Positions 44,120-52,972 of a stretch of 64,000 nt of DNA are shown here, piece by piece (position 1 is the first letter of the stretch; each line of letters opens with the position of its first letter). Source of the DNA: Streptomyces tsukubensis (lineage in GTDB: Bacteria; Actinomycetota; Actinomycetes; Streptomycetales; Streptomycetaceae); NCBI RefSeq assembly GCF_003932715.1, contig NZ_CP020700.1:1820501-1884500 (forward strand). The letters run 5' to 3'. The notes under the pieces were generated by a model. That model saw only the letters and a program-made list of their open reading frames with translations, ran no database searches and had not been told where the DNA came from. A program made the translations under genes and the position numbers.

Positions 44120-44884
44120 TCAGCCCCGCCGCTCCTGCTTCTGCTTGCACTCCACACAGAGCGTGGCCCGCGGGAAGGCCTGCATCCGGGCCTTCCCGAT
44201 GGGCTTACCGCAGTTCTCGCAGATCCCGTAGGTCCCGGCGTCGAGCCGCAGCAGGGCCCGCTCGGTCTGTTCCAGCGTTTCGCGGGCGTTCGCCGCCAGG
44301 GCCAGCTCGTGCTCGCGGGTGATGTTCTTGGTGCCGGTGTCGGCGTCGTCGTCGCCCGCGCCGTTGCCGGAGTCCCGCATCAGTCCGGCCAGGGCCGCCT
44401 CGGAGGCGGTCCGCTCTGCGTTGAGCCGGGCGATGTCCGCCGTGAGTACGGCGCGGGCCTCGGCGACTTCCTCGGGGGTCCACGGCTCCTCACCGGGCCG
44501 TACCACCAGCTCCTCGGCGGGTGCGGCCGCCGCGCGGGCGGTGGGCACCGCGGTGGGGCTCTCTCCGACGGCCACGGTCTTCTTCGCTCCCACTGTCCTG
44601 GCTCCTGTCTTTTTCGCAGCCTTCTTCGCAGTTTTAACTGTTTTAGCGGTTTTAACTGTTTTCGCGGTCTTCGCGGTCTTCGCAGCCTCGGCCGCTTTCG
44701 CCGGCCCCGGTGCCGTCTTCTTCGCGGCGACCTTCTTCACGGCCTTCTCGGCAGCCTTTTTCACGGCCTTCTCGGCCGTCTTCTTCGCCGGTGCCGTCTT
44801 CTTCGCGGGAGCCTCCTCCTGCTGCTCCTCCGCCGCGGCTCCGGGCGCAGCGGTTTTCTTCGCAGCGGTCTTCTTCGCCACCAT
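44120..44884 (-). CDS. DksA/TraR-type zinc-finger protein with histone-H1-like Lys/Ala tail
   Basis: 254 residues. The C-terminal ~120 form a DksA/TraR fold: a coiled coil (EVAEARAVLTADIARLNAERT ... ARETLEQTERALLRLD) and a four-Cys finger CENCGKPIG...CVECKQKQ. DksA-like proteins enter the RNA polymerase secondary channel. The first ~105 residues are almost wholly Lys, Ala, Thr and Val (AKKTAAKKTA, KTAKTVKTAKTVKTAKK), like histone H1 tails, suggesting DNA or RNA binding. ATG 44884 has GAAGGGG upstream. The repeats use AAA, ACA and GTT codons, giving an AT-rich island (44631-44670) unlike the rest of the gene. Confidence 0.88.
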   Translation of the reverse strand: MVAKKTAAKKTAAPGAAAEEQQEEAPAKKTAPAKKTAEKAVKKAAEKAVKKVAAKKTAPGPAKAAEAAKTAKTAKTVKTAKTVKTAKKAAKKTGARTVGAKKTVAVGESPTAVPTARAAAAPAEELVVRPGEEPWTPEEVAEARAVLTADIARLNAERTASEAALAGLMRDSGNGAGDDDADTGTKNITREHELALAANARETLEQTERALLRLDAGTYGICENCGKPIGKARMQAFPRATLCVECKQKQERRG

Positions 44885-45231
44885 GGCCGCGGCCCCTTCA
44901 CATACTGTGATCTTGCACGCGAATCGTGCTGGGACGATAAATCGACCCAGGTCCCGCGGCAAACGGGGCACGCCGCCTTCGGGGCCGCCCCGGAGCGGGC
45001 GAGACGGACCTGCATCCGTTGTGCCCGGCTCTCCGCCGGGTAATCCGCCGCGCGGCGGCGCCCCGGCCGCCGTACCGGCCGGTCTGGACCGTTCGGGTCA
45101 GCCTCGGACGCTGCCAGGGACCCTGCCCGGAGCCCTACCCGGCACAGGGGACAGCCCCCCGGCGGAGCCCGCCGGAAAGGCAACGGAAAGGGCGCCCGGG
45201 AACCCGTACACTGGGCGGAGCGAAAGGCTTG

Positions 45232-45482
45232 GATGGGGACGAGTAGCGTCGTACGCAGCCATGAGCGACCCGGGGACGGTGCGAGCCCGGGGGCGAGCGC
45301 GGCGTGAAGGATCACCCCGGAGCTGCCGGAAGAAAGCCGCGGGCCCGTCCCGTGCGGCTGTTAGACCCGGCCTCGCGACCCCAATGAGGGGGCGGCGCGC
45401 TGTGCGCCGCCAAGGAGGGTGGTACCGCGGGAGCCGCAGGCTCTCGTCCCTCCGACGGAAGAGAATCTGTCCGCCGGAGGAG
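45232..45482 (+). promoter_or_regulatory. T-box riboswitch controlling ileS translation
   Basis: The T-box core AGGGTGGTACCGCGG is at 45416-45430. Upstream, GGATGGGGACGAGTAGCGTC and GTGAAGGATCACC look like the two sides of an ultrashort stem I; ATC at 45311-45313 is the likely Ile specifier codon. Downstream, CCTCCGACGG (45449-45458) can pair with CCGCCGGAGG (45471-45480), which contains the ileS ribosome site, so the switch should act on translation. A TACACT hexamer at 45207-45212 could be the promoter -10. The rest of the 44885-45489 gap (dksA side) holds a GCACG/CGTGC dyad at 44915-44929 and no gene. Confidence 0.92.
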
Positions 45483-45489
45483 TTCGCCC

Positions 45490-48400
45490 ATGACACCCCC
45501 GCAGTACCGCCCGGTGCCCGCCCAGGTCGATCTGCCCGCGCTGGAGCACGCCGTGCTCGACTTCTGGCGCGAGAACAAGGTCTTCGCCCAGAGCCTCGCC
45601 CGCTCCGAGGGCCGCCCGGAGTGGGTCTTCTACGAGGGCCCCCCGACCGCCAACGGCATGCCCGGCGCGCACCACATCGAGGCCCGCGTCTTCAAGGACG
45701 TCTTCCCCCGCTTCCGTACGATGCGCGGCTACCACGTCGCCCGGAAGGCCGGCTGGGACTGCCACGGCCTGCCCGTGGAGCTGGCCGTCGAGAAGGAGCT
45801 GGGCTTCTCCGGCAAGCAGGACATCGAGGCGTACGGCATCGCCGAGTTCAACGCCAAATGCCGTGAGTCGGTGACCCGGCACACCGACGCCTTCGCCGAG
45901 CTGACCGAGCGCATGGGCTACTGGGTCGACCTCGACGACGCCTACTGGACGATGAAGCCGGAGTACATCGACTCCGTCTGGTGGTCGCTGAAGCAGATCT
46001 TCGACAAGGGCCTGCTGGTGCAGGACCACCGGGTCGCGCCGTGGTGCCCCCGCTGCGGTACGGGGCTGTCCGACCACGAGCTGGCGCAGGGGTACGAGAC
46101 GGTCGTCGACCCTTCGGTCTATGTCCGCTTCCCGCTGACCTCCGGCCCGCTGGCGGGCGAGGCCTCGCTGCTGGTGTGGACGACGACCCCGTGGACCCTG
46201 GTGTCGAACACCGCCGTCGCCGCCCACCCGGACGTCACCTACACCGTCGCGACCGACGGCACGGAGAAGGTCGTCGTCGCCGAGCCGCTGCTGGCCAAGG
46301 CGCTGGGCGAGGGCTGGGAGCCGACCGGGCAGTCGTTCACCGGCGCCGAGATGGAGCGGTGGACGTACCGGCGCCCCTTCGACCTGGTGGAGTTCCCGGC
46401 GCCCGCGCACTTCGTGGTCAACGCCGACTATGTGACCACCGAGGACGGTACGGGCCTGGTCCACCAGTCCCCGGCCTTCGGTGAGGACGACCTCAAGGTC
46501 TGCCGTGCCTACGGTCTGCCGGTGGTCAACCCGGTCCGCCCCGACGGCACCTTCGAGGAGGACCTGCCGCTGGTCGGCGGGGTCTTCTTCAAGAAGGCCG
46601 ACGAGACGCTGACCGCCGATCTCGGCGCCCGCGGGCTGCTCTTCCGGCATCTGCCGTACGAGCACAGCTACCCGCACTGCTGGCGCTGCCACACCGCTCT
46701 CCTCTACTACGCCCAGCCGTCGTGGTACATCCGCACCACCGCGGTCAAGGACCGGCTGATCGAGGAGAACGAGAACACCAACTGGTTCCCGGACTCGGTG
46801 AAGCACGGCCGCTTCGGCGACTGGCTCAACAACAACATCGACTGGGCGCTCTCCCGCAACCGCTACTGGGGCACCCCGCTGCCGATCTGGCGCTGCGAAG
46901 AGGGCCACCTCACCTGTGTCGGCTCGCGCGCCGAACTCTCCGAGCTGACCGGCAGCGACCAGTCGGAACTGGACCCGCACCGCCCGTTCATCGACGACGT
47001 CACCTTCGACTGCCCGCAGTGCGCCGGTACGGCGACCCGGGTGCCCGAGGTCATCGACGCCTGGTACGACGCCGGGTCCATGCCGTTCGCGCAGTGGGGC
47101 TACCCGTACCACAACAAGGAACTCTTCGAGAAGCGCTACCCGGCGCAGTTCATCTCCGAGGCCATCGACCAGACCCGCGGCTGGTTCTACACGCTGATGG
47201 CGGTCGGCACCCTGGTCTTCGACAAGTCGTCGTACGAGAACGTGGTCTGCCTCGGGCATATCCTCGCCGAGGACGGCCGGAAGATGTCCAAGCACCTGGG
47301 CAATATCCTCCAGCCGATCCCGCTGATGGACCAGCACGGCGCGGATGCGGTCCGCTGGTTCATGGCCGCGGGCGGTTCGCCCTGGTCGGCCCGGCGCGTG
47401 GGGCACTCCACGATCCAGGAAGTGGTCCGCAAGACCCTCCTCACCTACTGGAACACCGTCGCCTTCCAGGCGCTGTACGCCCGCACCGCGGGCTGGGCCC
47501 CGTCCGCCGCCGACCCGGCGCCGGCCGACCGCCCGGTGCTGGACCGCTGGCTGCTCGGCGAGCTGAACACCCTGATCGAGCAGGTCACGGACGCGATGGA
47601 GGGGTACGACACCCAGCGCGCCGGAAAGCTGCTGTCGTCCTTCGTCGACGATCTGTCGAACTGGTACGTACGCCGTTCGCGGCGCCGCTTCTGGCAGGGC
47701 GACGCGGCCGCGCTGCGCACCCTGCACGAGGTCGTCGAGACGGTGACGCGGCTGATGGCCCCGCTGACGCCGTTCATCACCGAGCGGGTCTGGCAGGACC
47801 TGGTCGTCCCGGTCACCCCGGGCGCGCCCGGTTCGGTGCATCTGACGGACTGGCCGGAGGCCGACGGCTCGGCCGTCGACCCGGAGCTGTCCCGGCAGAT
47901 GGTGCTGGTACGGCGGCTGGTCGAGCTGGGCCGGGCGACCCGCGCGGAGTCGGGGGTCAAGACCCGGCAGCCGCTGTCGCGCGCACTGGTGGCGGCGACC
48001 GGTTTCGAGGCGCTCTCCCCCGAACTGCACGCGCAGATCACCGAGGAGCTGAACGTCTCGTCGCTGGCGTCGCTCGCCGAGGTCGGCGGTTCGCTGGTCG
48101 ACACCACGGCCAAGGCGAACTTCCGGGCGCTGGGCAAGCGGTTCGGCAAGGGGGTGCAGGCGGTGGCCCGGGCGGTCGCGGAGACCGACGCGGCCGCGCT
48201 GGCCCTGGCCCTGCGCGGCGGCGAGGCGACGCTGGAGGTCGAGGGCGAGACCATCACCCTGACCCCGGACGAGGTGTTCATCACCGAGACCCCGCGCGAG
48301 GGCTGGTCCGTGGCATCGGATTCGGGCGCCACCGTCGCCCTGGACCTGGAGATCACGCCCGAGCTGCGGCTCGCCGGTCTGGCCCGGGATGCGATCCGGC

Positions 48401-48627
48401 TCATCCAGGAGGCCCGTAAGAACAGCGGTCTCGATGTCGCGGACCGGATCGCGGTGGTGTGGACGTCACCGCAGGACGAGACGGTACGGGCGCTGGACGA
48501 GCACGCCGCGCTGATCGCGGACGAGGTCCTCGCGACGTCCTTCGCGGGCGCCGCGCCGGACGCTTCGTACGGCCCGGCCTTCACCGACGAATCCCTCGGG
48601 CTCACCTTCCACCTGCGCAAGGTCTGA
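45490..48627 (+). CDS. ileS: isoleucyl-tRNA synthetase
   Basis: Charges tRNA-Ile; 1045 residues, class I. The HIGH-type motif is in PPTANGMPGAHHIEAR (about 51-66) and the KMSKS-type motif is RKMSKHLGN near residue 598. The CP1 editing domain includes VLVWTTTPWTLVSN-like sequence (LLVWTTTPWTLVSNTAVA). The C-terminal region has no obvious zinc finger, as in the eukaryote-like long IleRS type that is less sensitive to mupirocin; that inference needs a phylogeny. GGAGGAG lies before ATG 45490 inside the T-box sequestering stem. Confidence 0.97.
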   Translation: MTPPQYRPVPAQVDLPALEHAVLDFWRENKVFAQSLARSEGRPEWVFYEGPPTANGMPGAHHIEARVFKDVFPRFRTMRGYHVARKAGWDCHGLPVELAVEKELGFSGKQDIEAYGIAEFNAKCRESVTRHTDAFAELTERMGYWVDLDDAYWTMKPEYIDSVWWSLKQIFDKGLLVQDHRVAPWCPRCGTGLSDHELAQGYETVVDPSVYVRFPLTSGPLAGEASLLVWTTTPWTLVSNTAVAAHPDVTYTVATDGTEKVVVAEPLLAKALGEGWEPTGQSFTGAEMERWTYRRPFDLVEFPAPAHFVVNADYVTTEDGTGLVHQSPAFGEDDLKVCRAYGLPVVNPVRPDGTFEEDLPLVGGVFFKKADETLTADLGARGLLFRHLPYEHSYPHCWRCHTALLYYAQPSWYIRTTAVKDRLIEENENTNWFPDSVKHGRFGDWLNNNIDWALSRNRYWGTPLPIWRCEEGHLTCVGSRAELSELTGSDQSELDPHRPFIDDVTFDCPQCAGTATRVPEVIDAWYDAGSMPFAQWGYPYHNKELFEKRYPAQFISEAIDQTRGWFYTLMAVGTLVFDKSSYENVVCLGHILAEDGRKMSKHLGNILQPIPLMDQHGADAVRWFMAAGGSPWSARRVGHSTIQEVVRKTLLTYWNTVAFQALYARTAGWAPSAADPAPADRPVLDRWLLGELNTLIEQVTDAMEGYDTQRAGKLLSSFVDDLSNWYVRRSRRRFWQGDAAALRTLHEVVETVTRLMAPLTPFITERVWQDLVVPVTPGAPGSVHLTDWPEADGSAVDPELSRQMVLVRRLVELGRATRAESGVKTRQPLSRALVAATGFEALSPELHAQITEELNVSSLASLAEVGGSLVDTTAKANFRALGKRFGKGVQAVARAVAETDAAALALALRGGEATLEVEGETITLTPDEVFITETPREGWSVASDSGATVALDLEITPELRLAGLARDAIRLIQEARKNSGLDVADRIAVVWTSPQDETVRALDEHAALIADEVLATSFAGAAPDASYGPAFTDESLGLTFHLRKV

Positions 48628-48639
48628 CCTCGGGTCCCT

Positions 48640-48670
48640 GGTGGCCGGGCCCGGCAGGGGCCCGGCCACC
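48640..48670. terminator. terminator after ileS
   Basis: Perfect 13-bp stem GGTGGCCGGGCCC/GGGCCCGGCCACC with a 5-base loop, starting 12 bases after the ileS stop. The remaining 450-base gap to divIVA holds two more perfect hairpins and no gene. Confidence 0.85.
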
Positions 48671-48913
48671 GGGTACCCCTCGGCAACAGGATCCGACCGG
48701 GTTCCCGGCCCTCCGAGCCACGACTCCACGGTCCCGAACCCGGGGTCCCGGGACCGGATCGCGCCGCCGGGACCGTCCGGGCGGCGGTCCGCACGGCCCC
48801 GGCGAGCCGGGCCCCGGGCTCGAACCCGGGGCCCCGGACCCCAGGGCCCGCACGGGCCCGGACCGTCCGCCCCGGCCGGGGGCCTACCCCCGGGGCCGTT
48901 GCCCCGGCACCGG

Positions 48914-48953
48914 AACGCCGTACTCCCCACCGTCCGGTGGGGAGTACGGCGTT
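48914..48953. terminator. long perfect hairpin in the ileS-divIVA gap
   Basis: AACGCCGTACTCCCCACC and its exact complement (18 bp, loop GTCC; 19 bp if the loop is counted as 2). It is well separated from both genes and could be a second convergent terminator or a structured RNA element. Confidence 0.6.
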
Positions 48954-48989
48954 TCCGTATCGCCGCCCGCAGGACATCCGGGCACACCA

Positions 48990-49027
48990 AAGGGCCGGGC
49001 CCGGACGGATGTCCGGGCCCGGCCCTT
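48990..49027. terminator. terminator after divIVA
   Basis: Perfect 17-bp stem AAGGGCCGGGCCCGGAC with its complement and a GGAT loop, 50 bases past the divIVA stop on the minus strand. Confidence 0.8.
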
Positions 49028-49077
49028 GTGGTGCTGACTGCCGACGAGCTATGCGCTCGGCACCGAGCGCCGCCCCG

Positions 49078-50298
49078 TCAGTTGTCGTCCTCGTCGATCA
49101 GGAAACCGCGCATCGGCGACGGCGCCTGCTGCATCGGCTGCGGAGCCTGCGGGCGGACCGGAGCCATCGGCTGGGTCATCGCGGGCGCCATCTGCTGCTG
49201 ACCGCCGTAGGACGGACCACCGCTCATCGGGGAGCCCATCGAAGGACCGCTGCCCATCGAGTGACTCGAATGGCTGGAGTGACCCATCGAGGGCGCTCCG
49301 GCGGAGGCCATCGAGGGGGCCGGCGGCAGCGAGGCGGCAGCCGGGGTCCGCGGCGGGGCGAGCGAGTCGTCGGCCTGGGTCTCCAACTGACGCAGCTGGC
49401 TCTCCAGGTACGACTTCAGACGGGTGCGGTACTCGCGCTCGAAGCCGCGCAGGTCCTCGACCTTACGCTCCAGCGTGGCCCGGGCCGACTCCAGCGAGCC
49501 CATCGCGACGCGGTGCTTCTCCTGGGCGTCCCGCTCCAGCGCATCGGCCTTGGCACGGGCGTCCCGCTCCAGGCCCTCGGCGCGCGAACGAGCCTCGCCG
49601 ACGATCTTGTTGGCCTCGGAACGGGCCTCCGCGATCGCCTGGTCGGCGGTCTGCTGCGCCAGCGAGAGCACCCGCGCGGCACTGTCGCCACCGGGGCCCT
49701 GACCGGGCATCTGCTGCGGGTGGCCACCCATGGGGCCGCCCTGCATCTGACCGGGGCCGCCCATCGGACCGCCCTGCATCTGACCGCCCTGCATCGGGCC
49801 GCCCTGCATGGGACCGCCCTGCATTCCGCCCATCTGCGGACCGCCCATGGGGCCGCCCTGCATCTGACCGGGGCCGCCCATCGGACCGCCCTGCATCGGG
49901 CCGCCGTGGTTGGGGCCGCCGTGGTTCGGACCACCGTGGTTGGGGCCGCCGTGACTGGGACCGGCAGGCAGCTGCGGAGCACCGCCGGGCAGCTGGGGGG
50001 GACCCATCTGCTGCGGCTGCTGCTGCACCGGGGGTCCGGATATGGCAGCGGGCACCGGACCTCCCGGCCGGGCGTCCTGGGGCTCGGGCCCCTTGCGCAT
50101 GCCCTGCTGCTGGTTCTGCGCCGCCGCACGGGTCGCCGCCGCCAGCTTGGCGCGCAGGTCCTCGTTCTCGCGGAGCAGGCGGGTCAGTTCGCCCTCGACC
50201 TCGTCGAGAAAGGCATCGACCTCGTCCTCGTCATAGCCTTCTCGGAGTCGGACGGTCGTGAACTGCTTGTTCCGCACGTCCTCGGGGGTCAGCGGCAT
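49078..50298 (-). CDS. divIVA: polar growth protein DivIVA
   Basis: Essential coiled-coil scaffold of hyphal tips that recruits wall synthesis. 406 residues. The conserved N-terminal domain reads MPLTPEDVRNKQFTTVRLREGYDEDEVDAFLDEVE; a second long coiled coil spans about 205-305. Between them is a large Gly/Met/Gln/Pro-rich insert with tandem NHGGP and MQGGPMGGPGQ repeats (about 115-195), typical of streptomycete DivIVA and variable in length. The C-terminus is again Met/Ser/Gln-rich and ends GFLIDEDDN. ATG 50298. Last gene of the dcw run. Confidence 0.97.
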   Translation of the reverse strand: MPLTPEDVRNKQFTTVRLREGYDEDEVDAFLDEVEGELTRLLRENEDLRAKLAAATRAAAQNQQQGMRKGPEPQDARPGGPVPAAISGPPVQQQPQQMGPPQLPGGAPQLPAGPSHGGPNHGGPNHGGPNHGGPMQGGPMGGPGQMQGGPMGGPQMGGMQGGPMQGGPMQGGQMQGGPMGGPGQMQGGPMGGHPQQMPGQGPGGDSAARVLSLAQQTADQAIAEARSEANKIVGEARSRAEGLERDARAKADALERDAQEKHRVAMGSLESARATLERKVEDLRGFEREYRTRLKSYLESQLRQLETQADDSLAPPRTPAAASLPPAPSMASAGAPSMGHSSHSSHSMGSGPSMGSPMSGGPSYGGQQQMAPAMTQPMAPVRPQAPQPMQQAPSPMRGFLIDEDDN

Positions 50299-50362
50299 CT
50301 CTTCTTCACCTCTACGTAGTCGTCGGCAGTCGGCAAGACCGTATCGTCCACAGTTACCCCGT

Positions 50363-50653
50363 TCACCCCGCGAAACGTCCCACGATGGAGATCAGGATGT
50401 AGACGATGATCATCAGAACGAAGAAGGACAGGTCGAGTGCCACGCCCCCGAAACGCAACGGCGGGATGAACCGCCGAAGAAGCTTGAGTGGTGGATCGGT
50501 GACAGTGTAGGTGGCCTCAAGGAGGACCACCATCACCTTCCCGGGTTGCCATGAACGAGCGAACTGGAAGACGTAGTCCATGACCAACCGGAAGAACAGC
50601 ACGACCAGGAAGCACACCAACGCGATGTAGACCACCTGCAGTGCTACGCCCAT
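50363..50653 (-). CDS. YggT-family membrane protein
   Basis: 96 residues with two membrane helices (about 4-23 and 72-92) and the conserved loop TDPPLKLLRRFIPPLRFGGVALDLSF between them. The family lies next to sepF and divIVA in most actinobacteria; roles in cell-shape or osmotic balance have been proposed but are not settled. It lies between sepF and divIVA with short gaps, so it is probably co-transcribed. Confidence 0.92.
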   Translation of the reverse strand: MGVALQVVYIALVCFLVVLFFRLVMDYVFQFARSWQPGKVMVVLLEATYTVTDPPLKLLRRFIPPLRFGGVALDLSFFVLMIIVYILISIVGRFAG

Positions 50654-50724
50654 GCCGTGCTTCCCTCTCCCCTGTGCTCACGTGACCCGGCCTCCCGGCC
50701 GGGGTTGTCCCGACGGCGTGTTTC

Positions 50725-51345
50725 TCAGCTCTGGTTGAAGAATCCGCCCTCTGCGATGCGGGCCTTGTCCTCCGCCGTGACGTCGACGTTAGCAGGAGAC
50801 AGGAGGAAGACCTTCTGGGTCACCCGCTCAATACTCCCGTGGAGGCCGAAGACCAGACCGGCGGCAAAGTCGACAAGTCGCTTTGCATCGGTGTCGTCCA
50901 TCTCCGTGAGATTCATGATCACCGGAGTGCCCTCACGGAAGTGTTCCCCGATGGTACGGGCCTCGTTGTAGGTCCGGGGGTGCAACGTGGTGATGCGGTA
51001 CGGCTCCCGCTCGGACACGACCTTGGGCATGATCACCGGTGCGTTCTTCTCCAGGCTCGGACGTTCAGGTGTGATGGATGCCACGGGGGCGATACGGGCC
51101 GGACGCCCGCTCTCGGCAGGCAGCGGAGGCGCCACGTGCGCCACCGGCTCGCGGGGCGCGGGGGGTTGCACCACGCGCACCGGCTCCTCGCGCTCCATCT
51201 GGTGCGGGGGCTGGTGCCGCCGGTGCTCCCGCTCGGGCTCCGGCTCGGGTTCGAAGTCGTCGTCGGGGTCGAAACCCCGGCCGTCGTACCCATCGTCCTC
51301 CACGAGGCCGAGGTAGACCGCCATCTTGCGCATCGCGCCGGCCAT
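50725..51345 (-). CDS. sepF: cell division protein SepF
   Basis: Membrane-binding partner of FtsZ that tethers the Z-ring; 206 residues. The N-terminal amphipathic helix begins [18 protein letters not shown], followed by an acidic then Pro-rich linker (about 20-110). The SepF fold is [25 protein letters not shown] to the end ([34 protein letters not shown]). ATG 51345 has GGAGG about 11 bases upstream and gives the membrane-targeting helix at the very start; the longer frame to 51429 is rejected for that reason. Confidence 0.95.
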   Translation of the reverse strand: MAGAMRKMAVYLGLVEDDGYDGRGFDPDDDFEPEPEPEREHRRHQPPHQMEREEPVRVVQPPAPREPVAHVAPPLPAESGRPARIAPVASITPERPSLEKNAPVIMPKVVSEREPYRITTLHPRTYNEARTIGEHFREGTPVIMNLTEMDDTDAKRLVDFAAGLVFGLHGSIERVTQKVFLLSPANVDVTAEDKARIAEGGFFNQS

Positions 51346-51488
51346 TGCTCTGAGTCCTCCGCTCTGTGGTGGATCGCCTTGTGCCGCCGATAGTGCAGTG
51401 TCACCAAGTGCCCGCGATCCACGTGGCATGCCCGCTTATTGACGGGAATGACCATATTTTCTGCTGTGGTCCGACCTGCTTCGCGACG

Positions 51489-52211
51489 TTACCCGAGCCG
51501 GGGACGGACTCCGAGCACCGCGGTGCCGACGCGTACATGTGTCGCTCCGGCCGCCACGGCCTCTTCGAGGTCCGCACTCATCCCCGCGGACACCATGTTC
51601 GCAGCAGGATGCCCCGCGCGCAGGCCCGATGAGAATTCCGTCAGCCGGTCGAAGGCGGCCCGCGGCCGTCCGGCATAGGGTCCGGCCAGCGGCGCGACGG
51701 TCATCAGACCCCCGAGCCGGAGTCCCGGGGCGGCCGCCACCGCGGCCGCCAACTCCTCGATCCCGCCCGGCGCGACGCCGCCGCGCTCACCGCGGGCGGC
51801 ACCCTCACCGGCGTCGAGGGCGACCTGGATCAGACAGCCGATCTCCCGGCCGCTCCGCTCCGCCGCTCCGGCCAGCGCTGTGACAAGTCTTACCCGGTCC
51901 ACGGACTGCACAAAGTCCGCATATTGCGCAACAGAACGGACCTTATTGGTCTGCAACTGTCCGACGAAGTGCCAGGTGAGGTCGAGATCCGCACAGGCAG
52001 CGGCCTTGGGTGCGGCGTCCTGATCGCGGTTCTCCGCCACATGGCGTACGCCCAGTTCGTGCAGGATCCGTACGTCGCTCGCGGGGTACGTCTTGGTGAC
52101 GACGATGAGCGTCACTTCGCCGCGCGGGCGTCCGGCGGCCGCACAGGCAGCGGCGATACGTTCCTCCACCGCGGCCAGATTCTCGGCCAGTTCGGCCCGG
52201 CGATCCGTCAT
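51489..52211 (-). CDS. PLP homeostasis protein, YggS/PLPBP family
   Basis: A 240-residue single TIM-barrel PLP carrier without known catalytic activity. The PLP lysine is Lys40 in LIVVTKTYPASD; VAENRDQDAAPK, WHFVGQLQTNK and GLMTVAP follow, with the phosphate loop SAGMSADLEEAVAAGATHVRVGTAV. The ATG at 52211 overlaps the pgeF stop (ATGA). It is a standard member of the ftsZ-sepF neighbourhood. Confidence 0.95.
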   Translation of the reverse strand: MTDRRAELAENLAAVEERIAAACAAAGRPRGEVTLIVVTKTYPASDVRILHELGVRHVAENRDQDAAPKAAACADLDLTWHFVGQLQTNKVRSVAQYADFVQSVDRVRLVTALAGAAERSGREIGCLIQVALDAGEGAARGERGGVAPGGIEELAAAVAAAPGLRLGGLMTVAPLAGPYAGRPRAAFDRLTEFSSGLRAGHPAANMVSAGMSADLEEAVAAGATHVRVGTAVLGVRPRLG

Positions 52212-52972
52212 GTTGCTTCCCTCCCGGGCCCGTCCGGCCGTCCGATCCAGACATATCCGGCGAGCCGTCCGGTCATACGGTCCCTCCGGTACGAAAAGTG
52301 GTCCCGGGACTCCAGGGTGCAGACGCCCATGTCCTGACGGTCCGTGATCCCGAGCCGGGCCAGTTGGGCGTGGACGCCGGCGGCCACGTCCACGGCCGGA
52401 GTGCCCCGGCTCGTGGTGGCGAAGGCTGCGGGTTCGACCTCGGCGACCCCGGCCCGCATCTCCTCGGGCACTTCGTAGCAGCGCCCGCAGACCGCGGGAC
52501 CCGTCCGGGCGGTGATCCGCTCGGGCCTGGCGCCGAGGGAGACCATCGCCTCGACCGCGGCGGGGACGACTCCGGCGACCATTCCGGGGCGGCCCGCGTG
52601 CGCCGCCCCCACGACACCCGCGACCGGATCGGCCAGCAGGACCGGTACGCAGTCGGCGGTCAGTACGGCGAGGGCGAGTCCCCGGCGGGCGGTCACCACC
52701 GCGTCCACTGCCGGAACCGGTCCCTCCGCCCAGGGTCCTTCGACCACGGCGACCTCGCGGCCGTGCACCTGGTTCATCCAGACCACCAGCTCCGGATCGA
52801 GGCCCAGTTCCTTCGCCGCGATCGCCCGGTTGGTCCGTACGGCCTCGGGGTCGTCACCGACCGCGCCGCCGAGATTCAGCTCCTCGTACGGAACGGCGCT
52901 CACCCCGCCCCACCGGTCGGTGAAGGCGAAGTGCGCGCCGTTCTCGTGTATCGCGCCGTGCCGCACGGTCAC
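52208..52972 (-). CDS. pgeF: peptidoglycan editing factor PgeF (multicopper oxidase-like, YfiH family)
   Basis: 254 residues. The His/Cys metal-site motifs are present: [19 protein letters not shown] and [13 protein letters not shown] (the usual WRG here is RPG). In E. coli PgeF removes wrongly incorporated L-Ser-containing muropeptides. The GTG start overlaps the ftsZ stop by 4 bases, so translation follows ftsZ. No signal peptide is seen, as expected for a cytosolic protein. Confidence 0.94.
   Translation of the reverse strand: MTVRHGAIHENGAHFAFTDRWGGVSAVPYEELNLGGAVGDDPEAVRTNRAIAAKELGLDPELVVWMNQVHGREVAVVEGPWAEGPVPAVDAVVTARRGLALAVLTADCVPVLLADPVAGVVGAAHAGRPGMVAGVVPAAVEAMVSLGARPERITARTGPAVCGRCYEVPEEMRAGVAEVEPAAFATTSRGTPAVDVAAGVHAQLARLGITDRQDMGVCTLESRDHFSYRRDRMTGRLAGYVWIGRPDGPGREAT

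Noticed and set aside
45019..45246. 75-codon plus-strand ORF upstream of the T-box
   Set aside because: It ends inside the T-box leader, is Arg/Pro-rich and has no ribosome site.
45361..48030. 889-codon minus-strand frame opposite ileS and the T-box
   Set aside because: GC shadow of ileS with no recognisable domain.
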